Below, piece by piece: positions 16,334-26,759 of a DNA stretch of 64,000 nt. The translations under genes and the position numbers were made by a program. The notes beneath the pieces were generated by a model. It searched no databases. It was not told where the DNA came from and saw nothing but the letters and a program-made list of their open reading frames with translations. Origin of the DNA: an uncultured Bacteroides sp. (GTDB lineage Bacteria > Bacteroidota > Bacteroidia > Bacteroidales > Bacteroidaceae); NCBI RefSeq assembly GCF_963678845.1, contig NZ_OY787468.1:1017822-1081821 (forward strand), read 5' to 3'. Every line of letters starts with the position of its first letter. Position 1 is the first letter of the stretch.

Positions 16334-19300
16334 TTATCTGGCTAATGAGAACTTCAAACTTAGCCCGAAATCAGAATTAGTTACCGGATAGGAAGCAGAA
16401 GACACTAATGGCGTATTCTGCTGACGATCATAGTAGAACCTTACTGTGAGCAGTTTTGAGAAGGTATAATCGGCAGATACAGATATCTTTGTAGCCTTGT
16501 TTCCGCTGGTAGGTTGTGCTAAATTCTGTTGTATATCTCTGCTTAAAGCCGATTGATTGCGGAAAGAAATGTCTGTCTGAATATTCAGATCATTACTTAC
16601 TTTGTTTTTGCTTTTTCCGGCACTAAACAATTTTAAGTCTACAATCTTGTAACCCATACCCACAACAAAATCTTTAGAGCTAGTTTCAACAATCTGGTTT
16701 GCAGTCATACTTAGTGTGAGAATACGGGTGGTCTTATATTCTACCTTTGTTGTTATTCCATTTTTGAAAGTCATATCTACACCGAAAAGAGGAGCAAACT
16801 GTTCATTAATTGCTACTGTACCAATATCAAAAGCAACGGATGGAGTGGGATTGCCTGTCTGTGTATCTTCCACAAAGCCGAGGTTATCCATATAACTTGT
16901 AAAACTTTGATAAGTATTATATGAACCAACAGAATAAGTGCTTTTATAGGCATGATTCAGATTAAAACTCTTGAAACGGTTCTTAAACCATTCAAGTTTG
17001 CTCAGTCCACCATAAGTTATTCGCCAGTTAGGCATTAATGAAAGCAGATTAGGGAAAAGATCAAGCGAAACTTTATCAGCACTTTTCCTGGTATAAGCGG
17101 CAAGGAACGCTGGTATCATTACATCCGGAGAGTTTTTGTTTATGGTACCGTTTGCCGGGTCGAATGTTTTTCCGGCCAACGATGTTCCTTCGGGATAAAT
17201 AGCACCTGTATATTGTGCTTCTACTCTTTTCTGGATTACATCCAGATTTTTAAGGAACTTATCGAAAGTCTTTGATTGGTATGCATTATTTGCATTGCTC
17301 TTATCAAATGCGCTGCAAATGGAAATAATACTCATGTTAAAGCTTCCGCTTTGGGTAGTAGGCATGCCATCAAACATGAACTGAATACTCTGAGATTTAT
17401 TTATGGTTCTGTAGGCTGTTAAGTCAATTTTTAAATCTCTTATTGGTTCCAGAGTCATACGAATCTGTAAGTCCTCCATGGCATTTGTTGTTGCAGGATC
17501 AACCACGGAATCGTTGTTAATTAGCCAGTTATTTTTGGCAGCCTTGTGAATGTAACTATCATCGGTCACGCCAAATGCAAAGTCGAGTCCCGGAGCAAAC
17601 ATGCCACTGTTTCGTTTTTGTCCCAGAATATCACCTACCTCAGGTAAATATCCGGGGAGAGTCATTGCGTAAGTGTTGCGGTAAGTCACACTTATGTTTC
17701 TTGCCATCATAGCAAAACGCGTTACAGATTGAGCCATTTTATACCATTCCTGTTCTTCCGGCTTAGGACCTGAAATAATGCTCAATTTGATTTTTACAGA
17801 GTCTTTGTTGTTGATAAGAATCTTATTAGCATCCAGAACTTTATATTTTACAATGTATCTTTTTCCGTCCTGAGTAATTGCTTTTACCTTTAGAATTTTT
17901 GTTCTTAATCCATGAGAGAGGGTTATAGTAGTATCTTTTCTCAATTGGATCTCTTTCTCGAATTTTTTCGTTTTGATCATTAACTCATTTTTTTGGGGAG
18001 GTGTGGCCCTGCTTACTGAAGCAAAGAATCTATTTGCCTCTTTCAAAAAAGGAACTTTGTTGTAAAGCGTCTCAAAATTAAACCTGCCGTTTACATCAAT
18101 AGATCGCTGATTGGCTATTGTGTTTCCTACAGAACTTCCGTCGGTCAAATCCACACCCCGGTCCCAAGTATATGAAGAGGAGAATTTTACATCGCTGTTT
18201 ATCCAGTTTAGTATAGGAATCAAGTCGAATGGCAGTTTATAACTAGCATTAAACGTCTGCTGAAAATCGAGTGGACGCCCCATATGTAAGAAACTTCTTT
18301 TTATGGAGTCCTTCCGGGCTGCATACTCATCCGGATAAAGGTTCTTGTCTATTGTTCCGTAAGGTTCTTCTATCTGGGCACGGGTGGCAGAAGTAAAGTT
18401 GAGTTTTAAATTTTTGGTCAGATCCCAGCGGAGAGAAAAATCACGGTTCCAAAGAAACTCTTTCGCTACAGAAATAGGTATTTTCGAATCTCCATATGGA
18501 TTATCCAGATCTCTTAATTGCAGTTCATAATAATGGCGTGAAATATCAGAGTTGTAAGAAATGTTTTGTGGCAGCCAGTTCAGGTTAAAGGCTTGAACAA
18601 ATTTCATCCATGTTGATTTGCTTTTAATGCTTTTGAATGGTTCCCACGGTTTTATAACCGGTGAATAATTATATCCGAGGTTCCCTTTCCAGTCCTGTTC
18701 TGTTTCCCATGCAGTGGTATTTCCCTGGTTGTACTTTTTGCTATAGGAATAGCTCAGAGTAAAGTTTGAAGGATCGTAAGGCATTGGCTTTTTACTTGCA
18801 ATATTCACTCTAACATTACTCAGACTGAAATTCCGGTAAGTAGTGAGTTCCTGAGCAATGTTCCGTATAGAATCTCTTTGAGATTTCAAAGCATAAGTTT
18901 CTAATACATCAGATAAGAGAAGGTCCTGATTGGTAGGATCATATTTGGGTGATGTTAATTCTTTTGAATAGGAAAAATAAATAGGAGCCGAGACTTTCGC
19001 CTTAGCTGGGAAGAACTTACCCAGTTCAAAGCTTGTGGTGAAATTGTATTGGTAATAATCATCCAGTCTTCTTTCACTTACACTTTGTTCCAATCCTCCG
19101 AATCCTGCAGTTTCCACATGTCCGCCAAGGTTTATACTCCCTAAATCCGATAGTTGTACATTCATGTTTCCCTGTGCTGCCCATCCGCCCGATTCATTGA
19201 AATCTGTCAATCGTAGTTCATTTACCCAAACTTCCGCTGATTTTAAAGAACGGGCATTGTTTCTGACTCCAATCATAATGGTTTTAACTTCAGCAAGACT

Positions 19301-22300
19301 TGGATTTCCTATTATGCTAATCTTATTGGCCGGCTGGTCGGTGTCATAGGTATAATATAGTTTTGAATAACTGACATTTGAACCGGTTGTGTTTTTTGCC
19401 GTATTGCGCAGTTTCTTTAGTTCAGTAAATATAGAAAAAGGAATATTCAGCATATTGTCTTGAGGCCACACAGCCTCACAGCCACTTAAGGTATTTCCAT
19501 TATACTGTCCGTGAGGAGTCAGTTTCAAAGGAATCTCGTATTCGTAATAGTTGTTTTTATAATCGGAACCTAACCGGATGAAGACAGAAATCTCATTGTT
19601 TCCTAATTCTGTAACATCATCAAGTAACTTTTCGCCGTGTACAAACATCTGCAAACGTTTATATTGACGAAGGTCTAACCCTGAACTTTTATAGACAGCT
19701 CGTGCATCTCCCGGAGAAAGATTCTGCACTTTCAGACTCATGGCTTGCTCATTTTCTTGTTTAAGCTGAGGCTGTGAAGGGTCAATAACGCGTGTAATAC
19801 CTGGAGGAAGTACATAATTTACAGGAGTTTTGTCACTATTCTCTTCAATGTTTACGGATGAAACATCCAGACTGCCGCTAACAGTTGGAACAGGCTGCTG
19901 AGAATTATACAATGCCTGGTCATAAGTTCTCCACTCTCCACGAACTAAGTCGAGTGTGGCAAATCTCAGAACAACAGGATCTACAAAGTTTGTCAGATAC
20001 ATACGCATAAAACGGATGGACTTGAAATCAGAAATTGATCCTACTGCCTTTTCATAGTCCTTTACCGGAATCTTGAACTGATACCAGTTTACCTCTTCAG
20101 TCTTGCCATTACGTAACTTTACATTTGCAGTTCGTTTGTTGGTGATGTAATTACTTCCCACCTTCATACTCTCAGGGGTCAGGCTAATTTTATACTGGAA
20201 GTATTTCTCGTATTCATTGAGCGTATTATCCTGATTAATATCTTCCACATCGGGAACAGTTTTGGCAGAAACATCATATTTTTCAGGAGAGTCCTCAGAT
20301 GCGGTAGAGTTTCCTTCCGTATTGTTGTAGTATTTGTAGCGGTCCAGAATACTTTTTTCTTCCTGGTCATAATCCGTGCCGCGGTAATAGTGGTAAAGAT
20401 CTCCGGCCGGACTCTTTTCAAATTGTGCATAAACCGCAGGATCAAGAATTGCTTTTAACTTATTCAGATAAGTGCTATATGTGCCAAATGTTTTTTCTTC
20501 TTCAGCGGATAGTCCGTTCAATCCCACATCCTGCTTCTTTCTTGCCCCCGAAGCATTATCAAATGCATAAACAATGCTTCGTTCCTTGGGAACTTTTCCC
20601 CAAACAGTTTCTTCCACTTTAGTCTGATCACCGTCAACAGGCATTCCGTTTTCGAAATATTTCTTTCCATCTTTCAGAATATCTTCCGATACCTCACCCA
20701 GATTAATATAAAAATCGCCACCGCGGCGGTTGCCTGTAGTACTTTCATAAATAAACGGATCGAGCATCCAGAACTCAATATATTCAATATTTGCCGTTTC
20801 AAAATCACTGGTGTCCAGCTTTCTCATAATTCCACCCCAACGTTTTTCGGGATTGGGAAGATAACCTTTTGATGTTAGGCTCGGATCAAGATTATATGGT
20901 CCACGCTCATTGGGATAATAAGCTAGGTTAAGAATGGAAAGGGTAGATGTTTCCATGTAAGATGTTTCCTTATTTGGGAAAATCTCTTGTTCATAAACTT
21001 CCCGCACATAATGATTTGAAAGCTGATTGAGATCACTTTTTATATGAGATGGTGTTAATGAAGAGCTTCGGCGGGTGAACAGTCCGTCAATAGTGTACCA
21101 GGACAAAAGAGCTCTGTTCATGCCATATGTGATATCGTTAGACTTGGATGCTTCCGGGAAGCGGGCACTGGAACCACTTTCGTAAGGTGTGGCGGCAAGC
21201 ATCCAGTAAGATGGCTGCCGTAAATCAATACCGGTTTTAGTCGATTCAAAATCATCAATGTATGAAGCATTGTTTTGTATGCCCGATGCATGTCCGGGAA
21301 CCAGTTGAGCAAACTCTGCTGTCATGTTTATACGTGATGGCTGAGTGGCCCGCACAAAAGGCAGCTTGTCTACCATGTTAGTAAGCCACTGACTTTCCTT
21401 CTTCCATGAAGTGTTAAGTCCCCAGATAGTGTTGCTGATCGGTTCGTCACCCATAGCCACTTTTGTAGTCATGGGTTTTTCTTTCAAGTGCATAATGGTA
21501 CCACCTATCTGAAAATCTTTGGAAAAGTCGTAAGTGAAGTTCATCCCTAGCATCGTTTTACGTTGCAGGTTATAACTGCTGTTACTCTCCAGATTTACGC
21601 TGACAGATGTACCCGCATCAATAATGCTTTGGTTGATAATGGTAACAACACCCATTGAATAGTCAACCGTATAATCAGAGTTTTCAATAAGAGTAACACC
21701 ACCGGCGGTAACTTTTACTGAACCAACCGGAATATTCGTAGATTCCAGCCTGATCTCTGCTCCCGAAGAGGCGCGGTATTCACCTGTTAGTTTAAACTTA
21801 TCCTTCTCGGCTATTTGTTTGGCAACTGTTTTTGTAGAATCATAAAGTTCCTGATAAACATATTTCTTTGCAATAACATCGTTCCCTATGACTTGTCGCA
21901 AATGACTACCGAAAGGTTCTACCACCGGGAAGAAGATACGTCCGTTTTGGGCTGTCACTGTATATCCCTCCACAAAGTCAAAGAAACCATTTGGGTTAGC
22001 TTGGTTCTTCGCATCCAGTCGGTCCAGATTCATCACCCGTAGCAACGGCGTTTTATTAATTTTCCCCTCAGGAATATAATTCAGGTAAACTCCTGTTGTG
22101 TCGCTCTGGTATTTTATATCCAGGCGAAACTTATCACTTTGCAGCTGATAAGCGTTCAGCGAATAAACGTTTTTCATCATCAGATCCCAGCATCCTGATG
22201 CAGGAGAATTAGATGTATTCTTTAATAACTTCAGGAAAAGAGCCGATTCAGTCTCTTTAATATCAGAAGCAAATTCACCTACTTGGTAACGCTTGCCTTT

Positions 22301-23728
22301 ATATGTATATTCAAAGGCTACAGCCAGAACCTCATCCGATTGCAATGTTGATTTCAAAGAAATATATCCCAAAGAACTGTTAAGTGTATATTCAGAGCTG
22401 GTTAGCAGACGGGCACTCTCAATCTTTTCATAATCCATTCCACCTTCAATTTGTGAAATAGTCCCTAAAGTTGCGCTTACCATGTTAATATTCCGGGCAG
22501 TGGAATAATCGCTGATCATTCTTGAATAAACATTATTGGCACTATTGGCGGGCACTTTGTTTACACCTGATTTTGCCCAGAAAGAATTACTTATATGCTC
22601 ATTCTCACCCAGGTCAGTCAGCGCCACCACATTTCTCGGATTATCATAATTCCCTCTTTTATTGGTAATCCATACTTCAACTCTGTTAATTGTTACCCCG
22701 GAAGTGATGTTGGGTAACTGGCTCATGTTCTTGTCGTAAGTATCCCTGAAGTAGTGAGCCAGAAAGAAATGGCGGTTTTCATCATAATTGTCCGCAGAAA
22801 TATCAAAAGAGGTGGTTTGTGCACCTCCTTTACTTTTAACTGTTTTAGATTCAGATTCCTGCTGAGAAACAACAGTCTGCAATTTGAGTTTTCCAAATTG
22901 CAGATCAGTACGGATACCAAACAACGAGGTGGCTCCGCGTATCAGCGAAGAGTTGGTAGGCATGGAAACATTTCCGGCCTCCACCAATTTTACAATCTCG
23001 TCCTCTTTCCCTTCATATTTGAGCTTTATTTTTTTTGTGTCAAAGTCAAAAGTAGCATCGGTGTTGTAGTTCATGTTCATATTGACCTTATCACCCACCT
23101 TGCCATTGACGCTTATATTGATTTTTTCGTCAAAGTCAAATCCGGTAGTCTTTCTTGTCCGCTCTGGCAGAGAAGGATTATTCACATTTTTAGTCTTAAA
23201 CCCGAAGCTAAGCTCTGCGTTTCCCTGTGTTTTTATCTGCACGCCACCCGGACCAAAAATATTTTCTGCAGGACCAAGATCGAATTTCATATCCATGAAT
23301 TTGAATTCATCTTTACCTTTGGCAAATGCCTCTGCATTTTTTGCCTGGTAAAAATCCTGAATAGACTTTTTCAGGCTCCAATCCGAATACTCTTCCGGAG
23401 TAAGGAAGAGAGGAACATCCACCTGAGAGGTTCCTGCTTTAGTACGGATCATGTATAAATTCGACTTTTCGTCGTATTCAACTTCCGTTTTAATGTTTTC
23501 CGGAGTACGAAGATCGGCAGGAGACTTTTTCATATCGTCCAACCTCTCCGGAGCTGTTCTCTTTACTGAATACCGTGGTTTAACAGAATCCGGAGGTGTC
23601 GGTTCCTGTGATGTTGAATTTGAAGAGTGGTTACTCACCTCGTTAGGTGAGCTGTTATTAAAGACTGCCCAGGCATGAAGGCTAAGGATGGTCAGTAATA
23701 AGCAGATAAACCACTTTCCGCTCCTCAT
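16334..23728 (-). CDS. sprA: SprA/Sov, type IX secretion outer-membrane translocon
   Basis: A giant 2464-residue outer-membrane protein. SprA (Sov in Porphyromonas) forms the ~36-strand beta-barrel pore of the type IX secretion system. Identification rests on size, an N-terminal signal peptide (MRSGKWFICLLLTILSLHAWA), the long barrel-like alternation of Tyr/Phe/Ser/Asn strands through to a C-terminal phenylalanine-rich last strand (DFGLSLKFSLAR), and the neighbour: ruvA ends 1 bp before its start, an arrangement known from Flavobacterium and other Bacteroidota. Other T9SS parts (PorK, L, M, N, T, V) are not in the window. Whether they exist elsewhere decides if this is a working secretion system. 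Confidence 0.9.
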   Translation of the reverse strand: MRSGKWFICLLLTILSLHAWAVFNNSSPNEVSNHSSNSTSQEPTPPDSVKPRYSVKRTAPERLDDMKKSPADLRTPENIKTEVEYDEKSNLYMIRTKAGTSQVDVPLFLTPEEYSDWSLKKSIQDFYQAKNAEAFAKGKDEFKFMDMKFDLGPAENIFGPGGVQIKTQGNAELSFGFKTKNVNNPSLPERTRKTTGFDFDEKINISVNGKVGDKVNMNMNYNTDATFDFDTKKIKLKYEGKEDEIVKLVEAGNVSMPTNSSLIRGATSLFGIRTDLQFGKLKLQTVVSQQESESKTVKSKGGAQTTSFDISADNYDENRHFFLAHYFRDTYDKNMSQLPNITSGVTINRVEVWITNKRGNYDNPRNVVALTDLGENEHISNSFWAKSGVNKVPANSANNVYSRMISDYSTARNINMVSATLGTISQIEGGMDYEKIESARLLTSSEYTLNSSLGYISLKSTLQSDEVLAVAFEYTYKGKRYQVGEFASDIKETESALFLKLLKNTSNSPASGCWDLMMKNVYSLNAYQLQSDKFRLDIKYQSDTTGVYLNYIPEGKINKTPLLRVMNLDRLDAKNQANPNGFFDFVEGYTVTAQNGRIFFPVVEPFGSHLRQVIGNDVIAKKYVYQELYDSTKTVAKQIAEKDKFKLTGEYRASSGAEIRLESTNIPVGSVKVTAGGVTLIENSDYTVDYSMGVVTIINQSIIDAGTSVSVNLESNSSYNLQRKTMLGMNFTYDFSKDFQIGGTIMHLKEKPMTTKVAMGDEPISNTIWGLNTSWKKESQWLTNMVDKLPFVRATQPSRINMTAEFAQLVPGHASGIQNNASYIDDFESTKTGIDLRQPSYWMLAATPYESGSSARFPEASKSNDITYGMNRALLSWYTIDGLFTRRSSSLTPSHIKSDLNQLSNHYVREVYEQEIFPNKETSYMETSTLSILNLAYYPNERGPYNLDPSLTSKGYLPNPEKRWGGIMRKLDTSDFETANIEYIEFWMLDPFIYESTTGNRRGGDFYINLGEVSEDILKDGKKYFENGMPVDGDQTKVEETVWGKVPKERSIVYAFDNASGARKKQDVGLNGLSAEEEKTFGTYSTYLNKLKAILDPAVYAQFEKSPAGDLYHYYRGTDYDQEEKSILDRYKYYNNTEGNSTASEDSPEKYDVSAKTVPDVEDINQDNTLNEYEKYFQYKISLTPESMKVGSNYITNKRTANVKLRNGKTEEVNWYQFKIPVKDYEKAVGSISDFKSIRFMRMYLTNFVDPVVLRFATLDLVRGEWRTYDQALYNSQQPVPTVSGSLDVSSVNIEENSDKTPVNYVLPPGITRVIDPSQPQLKQENEQAMSLKVQNLSPGDARAVYKSSGLDLRQYKRLQMFVHGEKLLDDVTELGNNEISVFIRLGSDYKNNYYEYEIPLKLTPHGQYNGNTLSGCEAVWPQDNMLNIPFSIFTELKKLRNTAKNTTGSNVSYSKLYYTYDTDQPANKISIIGNPSLAEVKTIMIGVRNNARSLKSAEVWVNELRLTDFNESGGWAAQGNMNVQLSDLGSINLGGHVETAGFGGLEQSVSERRLDDYYQYNFTTSFELGKFFPAKAKVSAPIYFSYSKELTSPKYDPTNQDLLLSDVLETYALKSQRDSIRNIAQELTTYRNFSLSNVRVNIASKKPMPYDPSNFTLSYSYSKKYNQGNTTAWETEQDWKGNLGYNYSPVIKPWEPFKSIKSKSTWMKFVQAFNLNWLPQNISYNSDISRHYYELQLRDLDNPYGDSKIPISVAKEFLWNRDFSLRWDLTKNLKLNFTSATRAQIEEPYGTIDKNLYPDEYAARKDSIKRSFLHMGRPLDFQQTFNASYKLPFDLIPILNWINSDVKFSSSYTWDRGVDLTDGSSVGNTIANQRSIDVNGRFNFETLYNKVPFLKEANRFFASVSRATPPQKNELMIKTKKFEKEIQLRKDTTITLSHGLRTKILKVKAITQDGKRYIVKYKVLDANKILINNKDSVKIKLSIISGPKPEEQEWYKMAQSVTRFAMMARNISVTYRNTYAMTLPGYLPEVGDILGQKRNSGMFAPGLDFAFGVTDDSYIHKAAKNNWLINNDSVVDPATTNAMEDLQIRMTLEPIRDLKIDLTAYRTINKSQSIQFMFDGMPTTQSGSFNMSIISICSAFDKSNANNAYQSKTFDKFLKNLDVIQKRVEAQYTGAIYPEGTSLAGKTFDPANGTINKNSPDVMIPAFLAAYTRKSADKVSLDLFPNLLSLMPNWRITYGGLSKLEWFKNRFKSFNLNHAYKSTYSVGSYNTYQSFTSYMDNLGFVEDTQTGNPTPSVAFDIGTVAINEQFAPLFGVDMTFKNGITTKVEYKTTRILTLSMTANQIVETSSKDFVVGMGYKIVDLKLFSAGKSKNKVSNDLNIQTDISFRNQSALSRDIQQNLAQPTSGNKATKISVSADYTFSKLLTVRFYYDRQQNTPLVSSASYPVTNSDFGLSLKFSLAR

Positions 23729-23729
23729 T

Positions 23730-24314
23730 CTACAATCTCTTTAATGCTAATTTTATTACCTGTTCAACTTTAGCCAAAGGCTCTTCCTTTAGAATGGCGA
23801 ATACCACTTTTTGTGATGCGGCAGTATTGAAACCCAGCATCGTTAAAGCAGCCACAGCTTCATCATGAACTTCGGAGTTTTGGCTGATTGCACCCGTAAG
23901 ACTACTGCCGGTAGTGATTTTAATCTTATCCTTTAAATCAATAATAACCCTTTGAGCCGTTTTCAGGCCAATTCCTTTAACCGTTTTAAGTACATTTGCA
24001 TTTTCTGTGCTGATTACATTGGCCAATTCACTAGGAGATAAGGCTGAAAGAATCATACGGGCTGTATTTCCACCAATGCCCGACACGGAAATAAGCAACA
24101 TAAACAATTCTCGTTCGTGCTTGTCGGCAAAGCCATAAAGTACATAAGCATCTTCACGGATAGCTTCGTAAATATATAGTTTTACACTGCTAAGATTCTG
24201 AATAGCAGAATATGTGTTCAATGAAATGTTAGCAAAATACCCCAGTCCGTTACAATCAATTACTACAGAAGCCGGACTTAATTCTGTAATATTTCCTTTT
24301 ATATACTCTATCAT
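23730..24314 (-). CDS. ruvA: Holliday junction DNA helicase subunit RuvA
   Basis: Tetrameric Holliday-junction-binding subunit that loads RuvB for branch migration. Domain I is the N-terminal OB fold (MIEYIKGNITELSPASVVIDCNGLGY). Domain II has the two helix-hairpin-helix motifs, VSGIGGNTARMILSALSP and VKGIGLKTAQRVIIDLKDKI (residues ~70-130). The small domain III that contacts RuvB closes the 194-residue protein. It is the first gene of a ruvA-sprA transcription unit; the sprA start codon lies 1 bp after its stop. A TACTTTTG -7 box is present at 24343-24350. Confidence 0.96.
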   Translation of the reverse strand: MIEYIKGNITELSPASVVIDCNGLGYFANISLNTYSAIQNLSSVKLYIYEAIREDAYVLYGFADKHERELFMLLISVSGIGGNTARMILSALSPSELANVISTENANVLKTVKGIGLKTAQRVIIDLKDKIKITTGSSLTGAISQNSEVHDEAVAALTMLGFNTAASQKVVFAILKEEPLAKVEQVIKLALKRL

Positions 24315-24342
24315 TTTATTTGTTTTTAATTAGAAAATGAGA

Positions 24343-24350
24343 CAAAAGTA
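24343..24350 (-). promoter_or_regulatory. Candidate -7 box of ruvA-sprA
   Basis: On the minus strand TACTTTTG fits TAnnTTTG, about 30 bp upstream of the ruvA start. No clear -33 TTTG is seen. Confidence 0.45.
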
Positions 24351-24465
24351 CAAATTTATTGCGTTAATGGCGATTGCCTCTAAAAAGAAACGTCAATCTA
24401 TACCTGTTTATTGCCTTGAATAGTCCATTCTATCCACATTTTTTAATATATTATGACGACAAAAC

Positions 24466-24495
24466 TTTGTTTGTTATTCAAAATGATTATTTTTG
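24466..24495 (+). promoter_or_regulatory. Promoter of lgt
   Basis: TTTG (24466-24469), an 18-bp spacer and TATTTTTG (24488-24495) match the Bacteroides promoter consensus, about 48 bp before the lgt ATG. Confidence 0.65.
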
Positions 24496-24543
24496 TCCTT
24501 TCAATAAAGAATTTTGTTTGATATTAATTTATAAATAATAAAT

Positions 24544-25365
24544 ATGTTGGCATATATAACATGGAATGTTGATCCAGCTATTTTTACGATTTTTGGTCGT
24601 GAAATAAGATGGTACGGGTTGTTATGGGGAATTGGTTTCCTGATTGGTTATGAGATGGTGAGTCGTTTGTTTAAATACGAAAAGCACCCGGAAGACTGGG
24701 TAGACAAGCTCTTCTTCTATACCATTATCAGTTCTGTAGTAGGAGCCCGTTTGGGGCACTGTTTCTTTTATGAATGGGGCTACTACAGTGCGCATCCCAT
24801 GCAGATATTTGCTATATGGAATGGTGGACTAGCTAGCCACGGAGGAGTATTTGCACTGATCATTGCTATGGTATATTATTCTAAGAAGGTAACCCATAAA
24901 AGTGTTTGGTGGTTGTTTGACCGTATGATTCCTGCCATTGCTGTGGCAGCAGCCTGCATCCGGTTGGGCAATTTAATGAATTCTGAGATCTTCGGTTTCC
25001 CAACAACAATGCCATGGGGATTTAAGTTTGTACGTTCGGCAGAGTGGGTGAGAGATTTCAACGGACTTCCTTGTCATCCCACACAGATTTATGAAATGCT
25101 CTATTGTATCGCCGCATTGATTGTGTCATTGGTGATGTACTGGAAATTTAAACTTCAAAGTAAAGTTGGTTTGATTACTGGTGTTTGTCTGATTATCTTT
25201 TTTGGTGCCCGTTTTGGACTTGAATTTATGAAAAATCCACAGGTGGCTGCAGAAGTGAATATGCAATTAAACATAGGTCAGCAACTTAGTATACCGTTGA
25301 TACTTCTAGGTGTTTATTTAGCTGTTACTGCTTTGATTAAACCAGATTTTAAGCGATTGTTCTAG
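24544..25365 (+). CDS. lgt: Prolipoprotein diacylglyceryl transferase
   Basis: Inner-membrane enzyme that transfers diacylglycerol from phosphatidylglycerol to the lipobox cysteine of prolipoproteins, first step of lipoprotein maturation. About seven hydrophobic helices span 273 residues. Signature pieces are IRWYGLLWGIGFLIGY near the N-terminus, NGGLASHGG (residues ~98-106), the Lgt signature around AACIRLGNLMNSEIFG, and HPTQIYEMLY. It is monocistronic, with its own promoter and terminator, between ruvA-sprA and the M24 peptidase gene. Its product would process the lipoproteins encoded nearby, for example at 15431 and 31965. Confidence 0.95.
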   Translation: MLAYITWNVDPAIFTIFGREIRWYGLLWGIGFLIGYEMVSRLFKYEKHPEDWVDKLFFYTIISSVVGARLGHCFFYEWGYYSAHPMQIFAIWNGGLASHGGVFALIIAMVYYSKKVTHKSVWWLFDRMIPAIAVAAACIRLGNLMNSEIFGFPTTMPWGFKFVRSAEWVRDFNGLPCHPTQIYEMLYCIAALIVSLVMYWKFKLQSKVGLITGVCLIIFFGARFGLEFMKNPQVAAEVNMQLNIGQQLSIPLILLGVYLAVTALIKPDFKRLF

Positions 25366-25387
25366 TATACAATTGAATTATAATATA

Positions 25388-25430
25388 ATTAGCCAGCCGA
25401 TTTCTTTAAATAGGCTGGCTAATTTTTTTT
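25388..25430 (+). terminator. Terminator after lgt
   Basis: ATTAGCCAGCC (25388-25398) pairs with GGCTGGCTAAT and runs into eight T residues. Confidence 0.92.
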
Positions 25431-25568
25431 GCAATCAGAGAGAAATGAAATTTCATCCTCACTCTCTCATGAATGAATTCAATACCCTTATAAACAAATA
25501 ATTACACCTTGATGGATGGATTTTATTTATTGGTAAAAAAATCTTATTAATAGCTTAAATTTTATCTA

Positions 25569-26741
25569 TCAAAAGTGTTCCAAATCAATAATCTCTTCCG
25601 GACAAAGTGTAAGTTTCTCTACACCATGCTCATTAACAACCCATGAATTTTCAATTCCTACAGGACCAACACCTGGAAGAACAATTTTAGGTTCAAGAGC
25701 AAAAACCATTCCTGGTTGGAGTTCTTGTTTTACTCTTGGAGCAAATACAGGGGCTTCATTAATTTCCAGTCCGATTCCGTGACCTACAAACTTGGCTTGT
25801 TGCTTGGTTCCCATGAATTGGTCCTTGAAGCCTGCTTTGGTTACTATATCAATGGATTTATTATAAAGTGTTTCGCAAACAGCTCCTGGTTTTGCCATGG
25901 CAATAACTTCCGATTGGATCTCTAGGCAAACCTGATGTGCTTTGTATGCTTCTTCACTGACTTTCCCAACTGAGAACACGCGAGACATATCACACATATA
26001 TCCGTTAAAGTTTCCTCCTAGGTCTACCATTACAGTAGTCCCTTTTTCTAGTTTGGTTCCGTTTAGTCCACCTGGTAGGGCAGGACTTAATCCTTTTCCT
26101 CCCAAAGCAAAGTCGTAAGGTGATGGTGCTTCTGCATTGTTTCCTGCAAGTACGCTTCCAAAGAAAATTTCCATGCTTTGGCCAAATACGCGGAAAAGAC
26201 CCAGGCATCCTTCTAATCGCATAATCCGTTCAATTTCGATAGAGAACTGGCGATCGTCCATTCCACCACGATAAATTGATGGTATTTGATTGTAAGCGCG
26301 CGTGTGAGCTGCACCGGCCTGGCGGAATAATTCAATTTCCACATCAGTTTTTATGCTACGCGCATTTCTGATAATAGGCGTTCCGTTTACACTTTTGGCA
26401 TCAGGAAATATGCTTGCCAACCGTGTATATTCGGTAAATGATAGTTCATCTCCCTCCAGCATCAGCGTTTTGGGAAAAGGAATATCTTTTTCTTTCAGTA
26501 ATTCAGCTATTTGTTCAGGCTTCCGGAGGTAATGAATATGTGATCCTCTTAATCCGCTTGGTCGTTTTACAAAATAGAGAGGTTCTCCCACAGCTGGGAG
26601 ATAACAATATCCATTGATAACTTGTCCACAAGTATAAAGTATGTTCACGTTGCAACAAATAAGTGCAGCGTCAATATCGGACTGAACCATGAGGATACGT
26701 ATTTTCTCCTGGCGCAGTGCTAGTTCATTTGATGATTTCAT
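25569..26741 (-). CDS. M24 family metallopeptidase (Xaa-Pro aminopeptidase-like)
   Basis: Pita-bread-fold peptidase of the aminopeptidase P/prolidase class, 390 residues. The N-terminal creatinase-type domain covers about residues 1-145. The five metal ligands of the M24 fold are recognisable in order: Asp in VMVDLGG, Asp in MCDMSR, His in GHGIGLE, Glu in ALEPKI and Glu in GIENSW. The catalytic set looks intact, so peptidase activity is likely, but exact specificity (dipeptides or longer Xaa-Pro peptides) cannot be told. No signal peptide, so cytoplasmic. It follows rlpA by 18 bp on the same strand, suggesting one transcript. Confidence 0.9.
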   Translation of the reverse strand: MKSSNELALRQEKIRILMVQSDIDAALICCNVNILYTCGQVINGYCYLPAVGEPLYFVKRPSGLRGSHIHYLRKPEQIAELLKEKDIPFPKTLMLEGDELSFTEYTRLASIFPDAKSVNGTPIIRNARSIKTDVEIELFRQAGAAHTRAYNQIPSIYRGGMDDRQFSIEIERIMRLEGCLGLFRVFGQSMEIFFGSVLAGNNAEAPSPYDFALGGKGLSPALPGGLNGTKLEKGTTVMVDLGGNFNGYMCDMSRVFSVGKVSEEAYKAHQVCLEIQSEVIAMAKPGAVCETLYNKSIDIVTKAGFKDQFMGTKQQAKFVGHGIGLEINEAPVFAPRVKQELQPGMVFALEPKIVLPGVGPVGIENSWVVNEHGVEKLTLCPEEIIDLEHF

Positions 26742-26759
26742 TATTTAGTGATAATATTC

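Noticed and set aside
22754..23458. 234-residue plus-strand frame inside sprA
   Set aside because: Antisense to strongly supported sprA coding sequence; composition is that of an antisense shadow.
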